From Thermoplasmatales archaeon SW_10_69_26 (lineage in GTDB: Archaea > Thermoplasmatota > SW-10-69-26), in assembly GCA_003009755.1 (NCBI GenBank), contig PXUB01000045.1:1-64000 (forward strand): a DNA stretch of 64,000 nt, in the 5' to 3' direction. This document shows, one piece after another, positions 42,957-53,081 of this stretch; positions within the stretch are counted from its first letter, which is position 1; every line of letters begins with the position of its first letter. The notes beneath the pieces are model-generated. The model ran no database searches. It was not told the DNA's origin and worked only from the letters and a program-made list of their open reading frames with translations. The position numbers and the translations under genes were made by a program.

Positions 42957-44057
42957 ATGCCGTGTGTCGTCGTGGCTTGGAGGCGGCAGCGTGGACCCTG
43001 TCGAGGCTCGTGGGTGGTCGTCGCGTTGGCCCTGGGCCTCGCGACGGCCGCGGTGCCCGCCGGGGGCTACCACCTCGGGTTGGATGCCGTCCACACCGAG
43101 GAGGTCGACCGGCCCGGGGCCTTCGGGGTCAGCGTCGACCTGGCCGAGGATGCCGAGTCCGAGACGATCGAGTACGTCGTGAACGGCTACGGCGAGAAGC
43201 TGTCGACCCCGGTCTCGCACGGGACGGCGCTGTTCGACGGCGATGGCACCTACCTCGGGATGGTCGTCGTCACGGTCCTGTACTCCCCCAACCGGGTGCA
43301 CCTGGAAACGTCGCCCACCGGCGAGATCGTGTCCGAGGACGGGGGCCGCGGCGTGCACGTCGAAACGCACGGGGATCTCAGCTCCGCGGGCGAGCTCGAG
43401 CTCGTGCTCGAGACCAGCGACGGCTCCAGCGACGAGGCGCCGACGATGCGCACCTTCACGGCGTGGTACGGGCGAGGCCCCGGCACGCACCAGGTGATCA
43501 CGTGGCTGGGCGAGGCCGAGGGGACCGAGCTCGTCGTCCGGACGGAGGCCAACGTCACCGATCTCCGCACGGAGGCCGGTACCGCGCACGTGGCCGGCGA
43601 CCAGGACATGGAGCGATCGACCGTGAACGCGCAGGCCCAGGAGGGCTTCGTGGCCGGCTCGGTCCCGCTGGAGGACACGGAGTCGCTGGGCGCCAAGGCG
43701 ATGGCCCGGGCCTCCGTCGAGGCGGACGTCGATCGCGAGCTGCACGGCGCCTGGAGCCTCTTCGAGGACAAGGGGACCTGCCTGGCGCAGCCCCTGTGCC
43801 TGGAGCCGACGGACGTCTACGACGCCTGCCGGCTGGCGATCGGGGTCGACTGCGGTCCGGCCAGCATCTCGTGGACGAACGGGACCCAGGAGGGCACGGC
43901 GCAGGGCACCTACATCTACAACGGAGCCGATCCCGGAGCCTACACGTTCACGGTGGACCGCAAGGCCGACGCCTACGAGGTCGGCGGCCCCGGGTTCGAC
44001 TGGCAGGAGAACCACTCGTTCCTGTCGGTCGGCGACGCCGGCCTGCCGGCGGAGTAG
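42957..44057 (+). CDS. Secreted protein of unknown function
   Basis: The 366-aa protein has an N-terminal signal segment (WVVVALALGLATAAVPAGG) and a mature beta-rich region with several possible N-glycosylation sites. It has a Cys-rich part near 265-305 (GTCLAQPLCLEPTDVYDACR, then VDCGP) that could form two disulphides. A domain near the end (TYIYNGADPGAYTFTVD) looks immunoglobulin-like. I cannot assign a family. GATTTAGC at 42938 is the probable promoter. Confidence 0.6.
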   Translation: MPCVVVAWRRQRGPCRGSWVVVALALGLATAAVPAGGYHLGLDAVHTEEVDRPGAFGVSVDLAEDAESETIEYVVNGYGEKLSTPVSHGTALFDGDGTYLGMVVVTVLYSPNRVHLETSPTGEIVSEDGGRGVHVETHGDLSSAGELELVLETSDGSSDEAPTMRTFTAWYGRGPGTHQVITWLGEAEGTELVVRTEANVTDLRTEAGTAHVAGDQDMERSTVNAQAQEGFVAGSVPLEDTESLGAKAMARASVEADVDRELHGAWSLFEDKGTCLAQPLCLEPTDVYDACRLAIGVDCGPASISWTNGTQEGTAQGTYIYNGADPGAYTFTVDRKADAYEVGGPGFDWQENHSFLSVGDAGLPAE

Positions 44058-44188
44058 CCCGCCTCAGGCGGGTTCGCTTTCGCGGTCTCTGGCCCGATCG
44101 GGTCCTCGTCGGTCCCCTCCTGCCTGCGACGAGGGCAAGCGAGCCGGCGGGGGTCCAGCCGAACGCGGCCGGCCCGGTCGCCGGCAGT

Positions 44189-46291
44189 CTAGTCCTCGTG
44201 CAGCATCGCCGTCAGCTCCGCGGGTGTCTGGGCGACCTGACAGGCACCGTCCTGGCACACGATGGCGACGGCCTCGTCGGCGAACGTGCCCGCGGCCTGG
44301 CGGGCCTGTTCGGGGACGGCGTCGTGGTCGGGGTGCTCGGCGTGGACGAGCGTGAGCTGCGGGATCGGCGCCTGGCGGGCGCGGGCCGAAAGCGGGTCGG
44401 CCTCGGCCGGGTCGCCGGTGACGATCACGTGGGGCGGTTCGTCGACGCGGGCGGCGATCGCGCGCATCAACGTGGCGCCGTGGAGACCGCCGAGGTCGTC
44501 GGCGCGGCCTGCGATCGCCTCGAGGATCTCGTCGGCCACCTCGCGGTAGCGCTCCTCGCCCGTGAGGTTCGCCAACCGGGGCAGGTGGAGGGCGGCTTGG
44601 GCGGCGGGCGCGGGCGTGGGTTGATCGCCGCGCGGGGCCGGGTCCTCCTCCTCGCGGTTGAAGCGGACCAGGCCGTCGTCTCGGGTGAAGTCGTCGACGA
44701 GCACGTCGCCGACCTGGCGGGCGGCCTCGAGGTAGGTCTCGTCTTGGGTGGTGCGGAAGGCGGCCAGCAGGCCGGCCAGGCCGTGGGTCTGGTCCTCGGC
44801 CAAGCCCCACACGCGGGCGCCGTCCTCGGAGAGGGCGTGGGCGAAGCCGTCCTCCGGTTCGAAGGCCTCCTCGAGCAGGCGGTCGAGGGCGCCCAGGGCG
44901 GCCTCGCGGGCCTCCTCGTCGCCGTGCATGTCGTCGAGCAGGAGCAGGCCCTCGACGGCGAGGCCGTTCCAGTCGGCGTACACGGTGGGATCGATCGGGG
45001 GCCGCCGGCGCTCGCGGCGCGCCTCGAGCAGGCGCGAGCGGATGTCGGCGAGCTCCTCGCGGACCTCGTCGGGCGAGCGGCCGGTGCCCTCGGCGATGTT
45101 CTCGGGGCTGGAGACCTGGTGGAGCACGTTGCGGTCGGGGGCGTGGTCCATGTCGCCGCGCTCCTCGATGCCGTAGGCCAGGCGGGCGAGCTTCACCTCG
45201 TCCTCGTCGTCGAGGACCTCGCGGACCTCCTCGAGGGTCCACGTGAAGTAGTCGCCCTCCTCCATGTCCTCGCGGTCGACCGGGCCCTCGGCCTCGGGGC
45301 GGCGGTCGGCGTCCATCGACCCGCCGAATCCGCCCTCCTCCCGCTCGAGGACCTCGCGCACGAACCCGCGCGTCCGACGGGCGGTGTCGACGAGCACCGG
45401 GGCGCGGTCGTCGTCGAGCAGCTGGGCGCGCCGGCCGGCCACGGCGTAGGCGGCCGCGAGCTGGGCCTGGTCGTACAGCATCTTCTCGAAGTGGGGCACG
45501 TGCCAGGCTTCGTCGGTGCTGTAGCGGTGGAACCCGCCGCCGAGGTGGTCCCAGACGCCGCCCTCGCGCATGGCTTGCATGGTGTGGGCGAGGGCTTCCC
45601 AGGCGCCCTTGCCGGTCGGTTCGGTACCGCGGGCGTGCTCGGTGAGCAGGGTCAGCGCGGTGGCTTGGGGGAACTTCGGTTGCTGGCCGAAGCCGCCGTG
45701 GGCGGGGTCGTAGGCGGACAGCGCGGATTGGACGCCCTGCTCGACGACGGTGCGGTCGACCTCGCCCGGTTGGGCGCCGCTGCGCTGCTCGAGGACCTCG
45801 CGGATCTTGGCTGCTTGCTGTTCGGCCTGCTCGGTGTCCTGCTCGTAGATGTCGGCGGCCTTCTGGAGCACGTCCGTGAACGCCGGCATGCCGCCGGCGG
45901 CTTCGCGGGGGAAGTAGGTGCCGCCGAAGTACACCTCGCCGTCGGGGGTGAGGAACGCGGTCAGGGGCCAGCCGCCGCGACCGGTGAGCGCGCCGACGGC
46001 CTGCTGCAGGCGGCGGTCGACGTCGGGGCGCTCGTCGCGGTCGAGCTTGACGGGTACGAACCGCTCGTTGATCAGCTCGGCCGTCGCCGGGTCCTCGTAG
46101 CTTTCGTGGTCCATCACGTGGCACCAGTGGCACCACACGGCCCCGGAGTCGACGAGCACCGGCTTGCCCTCCTGGCGTGCCTTCTCCAGCGGGTCGTCGT
46201 CCAGCGTGTGCCAGTCGACCGGCTGGGTCGCGGCTTCTTCCAGGTACGGGCTCGCTTGGTCGGCCAGCCGGGGGTTGACCCGCTCGCTCAT
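44189..46291 (-). CDS. YyaL/DUF255 thioredoxin-domain protein (SSP411 type)
   Basis: This is a cytoplasmic protein of 700 aa. An N-terminal thioredoxin-like domain (about 1-165) has the conserved Cys pair in GAVWCHWCHVM (about 53) and GGWPLTAFLTPDG (about 106). A long alpha/alpha-barrel region like N-acylglucosamine epimerase or glycosidase folds follows (WDHLGGGFHRYSTDEAWHVPHFEKMLYDQ at about 245). The family is widespread (human SPATA20), and its biochemical function is not established. Length is normal. Confidence 0.92.
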   Translation of the reverse strand: MSERVNPRLADQASPYLEEAATQPVDWHTLDDDPLEKARQEGKPVLVDSGAVWCHWCHVMDHESYEDPATAELINERFVPVKLDRDERPDVDRRLQQAVGALTGRGGWPLTAFLTPDGEVYFGGTYFPREAAGGMPAFTDVLQKAADIYEQDTEQAEQQAAKIREVLEQRSGAQPGEVDRTVVEQGVQSALSAYDPAHGGFGQQPKFPQATALTLLTEHARGTEPTGKGAWEALAHTMQAMREGGVWDHLGGGFHRYSTDEAWHVPHFEKMLYDQAQLAAAYAVAGRRAQLLDDDRAPVLVDTARRTRGFVREVLEREEGGFGGSMDADRRPEAEGPVDREDMEEGDYFTWTLEEVREVLDDEDEVKLARLAYGIEERGDMDHAPDRNVLHQVSSPENIAEGTGRSPDEVREELADIRSRLLEARRERRRPPIDPTVYADWNGLAVEGLLLLDDMHGDEEAREAALGALDRLLEEAFEPEDGFAHALSEDGARVWGLAEDQTHGLAGLLAAFRTTQDETYLEAARQVGDVLVDDFTRDDGLVRFNREEEDPAPRGDQPTPAPAAQAALHLPRLANLTGEERYREVADEILEAIAGRADDLGGLHGATLMRAIAARVDEPPHVIVTGDPAEADPLSARARQAPIPQLTLVHAEHPDHDAVPEQARQAAGTFADEAVAIVCQDGACQVAQTPAELTAMLHED

Positions 46292-46416
46292 CGGTCCCCG
46301 CAGCGGTCGACGGCGGTTTGAGGGTTGGGGGCCATCGTTCGGGCTCGGGCGTCAACGATCCGTTCAGAGGGTTTTTGTGACGGTTCGCTGGTCCCCAGCC
46401 GCGGAGGTTCGTCGTG

Positions 46417-47607
46417 ATGCGTCGGAACGCAGGGATGGCTGTGCTCGTGGTTGCGCTGTTGACCGCCGGGTGGGGCCCGATCGCATCGGGCGCCCAGACG
46501 ACGGCGACGGGACCGGACCTCGTCGTCGGGAGCGTGCTGGTGCAGCCCAGCGAGCCCGAGAGCGGTGAGCGGATCAAATTCTACGCGAACGTGACCAACG
46601 AGGGCAACGAGTCGGCGGACTCCTTCTCGATCGTTCTCGAGTTGCACGACGCGAACAGCTCGGCCTACGAACCCATCCGCAACGTGACCGTGGAGACGCT
46701 GGCGCCTGGCAATCTCACGAGCGTGCGCTCCGACTTCACGCTGTCCGAGGGCCACTACGAGATCCACGCCATCGCCGACGAGGGCGACGACGTGAACGAG
46801 ACCGACGAGCAGAACAACATGGCCGTGGAGACGTTCCAGGTGACCCAGTCCGACGATCCCGCCAACCTCGCCGCCCAGGCCTACGTCCGCGATGGGGCGG
46901 TCGGCGAGCCGACCGAGGCCCGCTACCGCGTGTCGAACACCGGCCACGGGGACGCGGGAGCCTCCGACGTCGAGGTGCGCCTCGACGGCGACGTGATCGA
47001 CCGTCAGCGGATCGGTAGCCTCGATGCAGGCATGTCGGTGTCGTGGACGGACACGCTGGGCCCCTTCGAGGAGCCCGGGTCCCACCGGGTCGCCCTGATC
47101 GCCGACGCCGACGACGAGGTGAGCGAGTCCTACGAGCGGGACAACCGGGACATCGAACGCTTCGAGATCCTCGCGTTCCCCGACCCGGCCGTGACGGCGC
47201 TGACCGTGGACAAGAACCGTGTGCGCACGGACGCGGCGACGGGGCCGGCGAACCCGATCGCAGGCCAGGACGTGGCGGTCACGGTCGAGAACATCGGCCA
47301 GGGCGAGGTGGAGAGCTTCACCGAGGTCCACGTCGAGGCCTGTCCGGAGGACGGAGCCGTGCACCTCCCGCCGCTACGGGCGACCTGCGACCGGATCGAG
47401 CACACCTACCTGGGGCCCTCGGAGGTCGAGCACGGGACGACGATCGAGGCCGAGTGGGACACGACCGGGAAGGCCGGCGACTGGACGGTGTGCGCCTACC
47501 TCGAGAACGAGTCCCTCCAGACGGACCGCACGAACGACGAGCGCTGCCAGGACACGTTCGTCGCCGTCGGCGGCACCGGCCTGGGCGGGATCGCGGCGTT
47601 CGGGTGA
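46417..47607 (+). CDS. Secreted CARDB-repeat protein
   Basis: The 396-aa protein has a signal peptide (MAVLVVALLTAGWGPIASGA) and three CARDB-type immunoglobulin-like domains (about 35-135, 140-240, 245-375). Each has the family pattern of NxG early and DxxNEVxExDExNN late (VNETDEQNNM, VSESYERDNR). The third domain has Cys pairs. Surface adhesion or matrix roles are usual for such domains. A start at ATG 46417 is chosen; GTG 46414 is also possible. Confidence 0.8.
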   Translation: MRRNAGMAVLVVALLTAGWGPIASGAQTTATGPDLVVGSVLVQPSEPESGERIKFYANVTNEGNESADSFSIVLELHDANSSAYEPIRNVTVETLAPGNLTSVRSDFTLSEGHYEIHAIADEGDDVNETDEQNNMAVETFQVTQSDDPANLAAQAYVRDGAVGEPTEARYRVSNTGHGDAGASDVEVRLDGDVIDRQRIGSLDAGMSVSWTDTLGPFEEPGSHRVALIADADDEVSESYERDNRDIERFEILAFPDPAVTALTVDKNRVRTDAATGPANPIAGQDVAVTVENIGQGEVESFTEVHVEACPEDGAVHLPPLRATCDRIEHTYLGPSEVEHGTTIEAEWDTTGKAGDWTVCAYLENESLQTDRTNDERCQDTFVAVGGTGLGGIAAFG

Positions 47608-47681
47608 CCGCGAGGACGTGAAGCGACCTTCACGAGAACGTTGAAGCACCGGTTCGCGAGCCGATAGGTCGGGGACCGATC

Positions 47682-49208
47682 GTGTTGGAACAGCACGCAA
47701 CCGAACGAACCAGCGCCAGCTATCGGGGGAACCGACGAACGGTGTGGGCCATCGCGTTGATCGCGATCGGCCTGGGGATGCTCGTGGCAGCGACGGCCGC
47801 GGCCGAGGACGGCCCGGACCTCGTCGTCGAGGATCTCTCCGTCGACGCGGACGAGGTCGAGGGCGAGACCGTCGATGCCGACGCCTGGATCGCGAACGTC
47901 GGGGACGAGACCGCCAACGCCTCCGAGGTGCGGCTGCGAGGGGACGACGGCCGGATCTTCGAGGAGGAGATCGAGGAGCTCGGCGCCGGAGACGGGACGA
48001 TCGTGTTCGTGGAGTGGATCGCCGAGGCCGGCGAGCACACGCTGACCGTGGAGGCCGACGCGCTCGACGACGTCGACGAGGCCAACGAGGCCAACAACGA
48101 GGCCGTCACCTCGTACAGCGTGGCGGCCCAACCACAGCCCAACCTCGTCCCGGGCGAGGTCTCCCTCACCTACGAGGACCCCGTCGACGGGGAGGAGATC
48201 GAGGCCGACGTCGCCGTCACGAACGCCGCCGACCCCGACGTCGGAGCCGAGTACGCGGTGGCCGGTACGTTCGTGGTCGAGGTCCGACGGGACGGAGAGG
48301 TGATCGAGAAGGCTCGCACCGATCAGGAGCTGGACCCCGGCCAGACGGAAGGGGTAGAGGTGGGTCCCTGGACCGCCCGCGGTGGCGATCACGACCTGAC
48401 GATCGTCGTGGACGAGGCCACCGAGATCGCGGAAGCCGACGAGACGGACAACCGCAAGACCACGAATTACACCGTGCTGGCGGAGCCGCCGGCGCCCAAT
48501 CTCGTCGCGCACGCGCCCGAGCTGGTCTTGGCGGAGACGGAGGTTCCCATCGAGGGCCAGATGCTGGGCCTGAGGTCCCATCTCGACCACACCGGCGCGG
48601 GCGTGGAGGACGTCGCCGCTTCGTTCAGCGTGGACGGCGAACCGGTGGCCGGCACCGCGGTCCCCGAGCTACCCCACCGGCGGGGGACGTTGATGCAGGT
48701 GACCCAAGCCTGGGAAGCCCACCCCGGTCGGCACGAGCTGGCGGTGAGCATCGATCCCGCCGACAGGATCGACGAGACGGACGAGGCCGACAACAGCGCC
48801 TTGCGGACGGTGACCGTGCTCGAGCAGGCCGACCCGGGCGTGGTCGAGGTGGCGGTGAGCGAGCCGCTCGTGCCCTGGCAGGGTCACGATGTCCGCGTCG
48901 ATCTCGCCAACGTCGGCGAGGGTCCGATGGTGCAGGCGGCCGATCTCGTCGTCGAGGTGTGTCCCTCGGATCCCAGCCCCTCGCCCCGCTGCGAGGTGCT
49001 CGAGGCGCCGACGGCCGTCCAGCTACCCCCCGGCGAGACGCAGCGCGTGCAGACCTCGTGGGATGCCCAGGGCTCCGTCGGCGAGTTCGAGGTGTGCGCG
49101 AGCCTGGCCTACCCGGTGATCCAGGAGGCCGAGGTGAACGACGAGACGTGCACGTCCACGTACGCGGTGGCCGCCGGCGGACCCCTCGGCGGCGTGCAGA
49201 CCGGGTGA
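47682..49208 (+). CDS. Secreted CARDB-repeat protein, longer paralogue
   Basis: The 508-aa protein has a basic N-terminus, a hydrophobic signal segment (VWAIALIAIGLGMLVAATAA) and four CARDB-like domains. These have repeated DDVDEANEANNEA, TEIAEADETDNRK and DRIDETDEADNSA motifs and a last domain with Cys. It follows the shorter paralogue by 74 nt on the same strand, and both end in VxxGGxLGG, suggesting tandem gene duplication and shared expression. Confidence 0.8.
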   Translation: MLEQHATERTSASYRGNRRTVWAIALIAIGLGMLVAATAAAEDGPDLVVEDLSVDADEVEGETVDADAWIANVGDETANASEVRLRGDDGRIFEEEIEELGAGDGTIVFVEWIAEAGEHTLTVEADALDDVDEANEANNEAVTSYSVAAQPQPNLVPGEVSLTYEDPVDGEEIEADVAVTNAADPDVGAEYAVAGTFVVEVRRDGEVIEKARTDQELDPGQTEGVEVGPWTARGGDHDLTIVVDEATEIAEADETDNRKTTNYTVLAEPPAPNLVAHAPELVLAETEVPIEGQMLGLRSHLDHTGAGVEDVAASFSVDGEPVAGTAVPELPHRRGTLMQVTQAWEAHPGRHELAVSIDPADRIDETDEADNSALRTVTVLEQADPGVVEVAVSEPLVPWQGHDVRVDLANVGEGPMVQAADLVVEVCPSDPSPSPRCEVLEAPTAVQLPPGETQRVQTSWDAQGSVGEFEVCASLAYPVIQEAEVNDETCTSTYAVAAGGPLGGVQTG

Positions 49209-49212
49209 GCCT

Positions 49213-50118
49213 TCACTCGGGCTCGTAGCTGCCGACGGTGGTCGGCGTCTCGGGATCGGACAGCACTGGGGCGCCGACCTCCTCGCCCAGCTCTTGCACG
49301 ATGGTGTCGAACTGGCGGGCCAGATCCTCCAGCGTCTTCGCGTGGGGCTGACCGGTGGCCTCGTCCATGAAGACCTTCTTGAACTCGACGCTGAGCGTCA
49401 GGCAGTCTTCGCCGTAGGTTCGGGACAGTCGCCGGTTGAGGTAGCCGCCGTAGAAGACGCTGTTCTCCTCGACGAGCGCTTCCTCGCCGAGCACGGTGAC
49501 GTCGTCGAGCCGGTCGAGGAACCACTCCTTGAGCGTGCGTCCTCGCTGGTCGAGCTGCAGGTAGCGGGACCCGAGGTTGACGACGGGCTTCTCGTCGGTG
49601 CGCCAGTCGGTGGGGCCCTCGCGTTGGTAGTTGTAGGAGTGCAGGTCGAGCACGATGGCGCGGCCGTAGGTCTCGATGGCATGCTGGACGGCGTGGTCGA
49701 GCACGGTGTGGAACTCGTGCCAGCGCTCGAGGCTGTTCTCCACGAGCTCGGGCGGCGGGTCCTCGCCCCAGATCTCGGCGCCCCAGGCCATCTCGGGCCC
49801 CATGTAGACGGCCTCGTGCGGAGGTCGGTTGACGTCGACCTCGTAGCGGGACTGGTTGGGCGTGATCCGGTGGGCGGTGGCTGCGATGAAGCGCTCGGTG
49901 TAGGGATCCTCCTCGTAGAGGCGGTCGGCCTCCGAGATCGCCATACGGTCGATCGCGGGCTCCCGCACGCGGTGGCTGTGGTGCGGGGCGACCCCGATGA
50001 TCGGGCCTGGCGAGCGCAGATCGATGGTGGCCGCGTCCCAGGGCGTGCGGGCCTGCAGCGGGCCGTCGTCGTCGCGCAGGTGCTCGGCGTACGTCCAGGG
50101 TCGGATCTCGTCCGTCAC
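49213..50118 (-). CDS. N-formylglutamate amidohydrolase-family protein
   Basis: The 301-aa protein has the FGase fold features VAPHHSHRVRE (metal His and Ser region, about 45), NQSRYEVDVNRPP (about 95), VLDLHSYNYQREG (metal His, about 170) and LSVEFKKVFMDE (Glu, about 240). Zn-dependent amide hydrolysis is the family function. It is translationally coupled (GTGA) to the ATP-grasp gene upstream. In such pairs an amide-forming ligase and an amidase-like enzyme probably act on the same small molecule or peptide; the substrate is unknown. Confidence 0.8.
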   Translation of the reverse strand: MTDEIRPWTYAEHLRDDDGPLQARTPWDAATIDLRSPGPIIGVAPHHSHRVREPAIDRMAISEADRLYEEDPYTERFIAATAHRITPNQSRYEVDVNRPPHEAVYMGPEMAWGAEIWGEDPPPELVENSLERWHEFHTVLDHAVQHAIETYGRAIVLDLHSYNYQREGPTDWRTDEKPVVNLGSRYLQLDQRGRTLKEWFLDRLDDVTVLGEEALVEENSVFYGGYLNRRLSRTYGEDCLTLSVEFKKVFMDEATGQPHAKTLEDLARQFDTIVQELGEEVGAPVLSDPETPTTVGSYEPE

Positions 50119-51494
50119 GGGGACGGGCCTCCGGGTTCGAGCGTGAGCGTGGCGGCGAGGCCGCCGCCGGCGGCGACGTTGATGACCTCGTCGGCGGAGA
50201 CGCGCGTGTAGCAGCCGGCGTAGCGGCCGCCGAACACGAACGGGTTGACGTTGACGTTCAGCGTCTCGATCTGGGGGCCGTCGTCGTCGACGCGGCCGAA
50301 CAGGGCCTCGGGCACGTCGACGAGGCGTTGCACGATCCACTCGCCGGAGGCGATGTGTTCGTCGACGAGGCGGCCCCAGGCGGCCTCGTCGGTGGCGGGG
50401 CCCAGCACGACGTCTTTGCCGCCGTAGCTGACGGCCGCCTTGAGCGCGAACTTGTCCTTGTTGTCGATGACGAGATCGCGCAGGTCGACGGTGTAGCCGG
50501 CCAGCGTCGTCGTGCCGGGTTCGAGCACGCGCGTCCAGGGCACGAAGCGGTCGACGGCGCGGCGCTGGGGCACGGTCAGGCGCTCGGTGATCTCCGGGGA
50601 TTGGAGGGCGGCCATGGCGCGCTTGTCGCCGGCGATCACGCTGCGTGGGGGGTTCACCATGCACACGGTGCCGGCCTGGTAGGCTTCGGCGAGGGCGCGG
50701 GCCTCGGGTTCCTCGACGAGCTCGTCCACGATCACGCGCTTGTACACGAGATCCACGCGCTCGCCCTCGTGTACCAGATCCTCGCCGTCGAGGCTGAGAT
50801 CGCGCGGGTCGGCGAAGGCGGCGTCGTGACCGCGGGCTCGCAGCCGGTCGACGGTCAGGTCCATGTCGGGCCGGGAATCCACCTCGCGCCAGTCGGTGAC
50901 GACGATGCGGGGGTCGGTGGGGCGGTCCCCGTCGTGGCCGATGCGCCACTCGTGGTAGCAGTCCAACAGCGTGTTGGCCAGGGCGTCCAACCGGCGTTCG
51001 CCGGGGAGTTGGAGGCCCGCGGCCAGGTCGGGGCGGTCGGCCAGCATCGCCTCGTAGCCCTCCTGGATGACGTCGCCGTAGGCTGGGCCGGCGGGGCTGT
51101 CGGTGTTGAACTCGAGGAAGGCGAGGTCGTCGCCGTCCAGGAACCCGTCGAAGCGGGTGACGGGGGTGGCGTGGTCGTAGCCGGGATCGGTCGCCAGCAG
51201 GTCGTGCTCGTCGCCCAACTCCCACCGCGTGGGCAGCGGTTCCTCGGAGAGGAACACGTCGACGAAGGTGTCCAGCGCCTGGGAGAGGTGGTGGACGCCG
51301 GCCTCCAGGCGTTCGCGTTGCTCGGGCGTGACGACCACAGGGTTGAGCGTGACCGGCAGCGGCTCATCGCCGTACACGGCGCCGTTCTCGCGGTTGTGCT
51401 CGAGCAGGCGGTCCTGCGCTTGCCCGGCCCAGTCGGGGTCGTCGAGCACGGCTTGCAGGAACCGGCGGTTGGTCTTCCCGGGGTCCACGCCCAT
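50115..51494 (-). CDS. Circularly permuted ATP-grasp / glutathionylspermidine-synthase-like ligase
   Basis: The 459-aa protein has DLAFLEFNTDSPAGPAYGD (about 125), DLVYKRVIVDEL (about 245), NPPRSVIAGDKRAMAAL, FALKAAVSYGGKDVVLGP (ATP-binding Lys and Gly loop, about 350) and a closing VNVNPFVFGGRYAGCYTRVS. This is the order seen in circularly permuted ATP-grasp amide ligases. It should form an amide or peptide bond on a carboxylate at ATP cost. A hairpin CGAAG-aaag-CTTCG overlaps its probable promoter near 51515-51529. Confidence 0.78.
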   Translation of the reverse strand: MGVDPGKTNRRFLQAVLDDPDWAGQAQDRLLEHNRENGAVYGDEPLPVTLNPVVVTPEQRERLEAGVHHLSQALDTFVDVFLSEEPLPTRWELGDEHDLLATDPGYDHATPVTRFDGFLDGDDLAFLEFNTDSPAGPAYGDVIQEGYEAMLADRPDLAAGLQLPGERRLDALANTLLDCYHEWRIGHDGDRPTDPRIVVTDWREVDSRPDMDLTVDRLRARGHDAAFADPRDLSLDGEDLVHEGERVDLVYKRVIVDELVEEPEARALAEAYQAGTVCMVNPPRSVIAGDKRAMAALQSPEITERLTVPQRRAVDRFVPWTRVLEPGTTTLAGYTVDLRDLVIDNKDKFALKAAVSYGGKDVVLGPATDEAAWGRLVDEHIASGEWIVQRLVDVPEALFGRVDDDGPQIETLNVNVNPFVFGGRYAGCYTRVSADEVINVAAGGGLAATLTLEPGGPSP

Positions 51495-51698
51495 GGCGGG
51501 TCAGGGGGTTCCAGCGAAGAAAGCTTCGGGGTGCCAGGGCCGGGCTGTCTCGTTAGGCAGGGGCCGCGAAGGACACGAAGGATCGCCAAGGCCACGACGG
51601 GCCTGTGACTCGCCGCCGGGCGGCTTTGTCACGGCAGCTGCTCTCCTTTATGCCCTGGCGTCCCTTCGCGTACCTGGTGGTCCCTCCGTTTCTTATCC

Positions 51699-53007
51699 TT
51701 ACAGCGCGTGCCAGGGGCCGGGGAGGGAACGTGTGAAGCCATCGGGTGCCAAGTTGAACGGTGGGGGACGCAGGCGGCCGTCGTGAACGCGTCGTTTGTG
51801 GTTCGTGATCGAGACCTCGGCGTTGAGGACGACGCTGGAGACGGTGGAGATCGAGGAGGGCGAGCTCATCGTGTAGCGGATCGGGGCGGCCCCGGTCTGC
51901 GTGGTCGCGTACTGGTCGTTGGAGGTGAAGCCGTTGGCTTCGCTGCTCCAGGCGTCGTTGGGGTCGCGGAAGCCGTCGGCGTCGAGGGTGAAGGAGGGAG
52001 AGCTGCCCGTGCCCGCTTCGGTGAACGTGGCTTCGTCGCCGTCGTCGCTGGCGGCGGAGGCTTCGTGGTCGCTAGAGACGGTGCCCTCGATCACGGTGAA
52101 CGAGGTGATCGGGGTTCGCGTGTCGCCCTCGATGGGGTCCTGTTGGATCGTGGAGTCGCCGGCGTTGCCGTCCTGGTCGCGCACGTCGACGAGTTTGTAC
52201 TCCAGAGTGTGGCCGCCCGCCGAGCCCCAGCCCTGGTCGGGGATCTCGCCCTTCCAGGTGGTGCCGGATTGCCGCGACATCGACCCGGCGTCCGTGAACG
52301 CGGGATCGGAGCCGCCGTTCACCCGGGAGTGCAGGTGGGGATCCTGGGTCGTGTCCACGCCGGAACAGTCGTCCGCCAGGGTCGCCTCGATCGTGACCGC
52401 TCCGGACGTGTCGGCGTCGACGTCGCTGGGGGTCTGGGTCCAGGTCGCCACCGAGGGCGGCGAGGTGTCGCTGGCGCAGTCGCCGGTCCCGCTGCGGACG
52501 GAGGTGGTCCAGACGACGTTGCCGACGCCGGTGTCGATCACGGTGACGGCGACGCGGGACTCGGTCGGAATGGTGAGTTCGTCGACCGCCAGCGTTCGCC
52601 GATCGTGAACGTCCGATCGGAGGCGGTGAAGGCGTCCTGGCGGTCGTGGTCCAGCGGGGTGGACCCGCCTTGCTGGAACCGGGTCTCGGTGCCGGTGATC
52701 TCGATCACGATCGCCAGCGAGGCGACGGGCACGGCCTCGCCGCCCTCGTGGGCGATCGTGACCGTCTCGTCGCCGGAGGCCCAGCTGGCGTCGTTCTCGT
52801 GGATCGATCCGGTGAACGAGGCTCGCACGGGGGGTTCGTCGGTGGCGATCGCGCCGTAGACGACGCTGAACAGACCCAGCTACGGCGACCGTGATCGCCA
52901 CCATCAGGATCGACCCCACGACCTCGAAGGCGCCGGCGTCCGGGGCCGTGGAGGGGCCGGAGGGGACGAGAGGTCACGCGATGCCGGGTGCTCGGCGACA
53001 GCTGCAC
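51699..53007 (-). pseudogene. Frameshifted archaellin/type IV pilin-like gene
   Basis: The N-terminal part has the archaeal pilin hydrophobic helix ([19 protein letters not shown]), which should continue LFSVVYGAIATDEP. One extra G near 52878 shifts the frame. The beta domain (EVTITGTE-like and TASDRTFTIGE) runs in a second frame at about 52605-52870, and near 52600 a one-base loss returns to the first frame (TLAVDELTIPTESRVAVTVIDTG), which runs to the stop at 51699. The signal region upstream (a GTG at 53007, [11 protein letters not shown]) is in yet another frame. Either the gene is decaying or the sequence has indel errors here. The intact form would encode a surface filament subunit of about 430 aa. 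Confidence 0.7.
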
Positions 53008-53081
53008 AAAAGGTCCCTTGGTCTCAGTCTCGATCGGCCCGGCCGGCTCGGGACGTTGGCGGCCGCCGACCGATGTGCGAG

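Noticed and set aside
51699-52919. Single intact 406-codon gene
   Set aside because: Its middle third reads as Arg-rich noise, while the conserved beta domain lies in another frame. A frameshifted pilin-like gene explains both.
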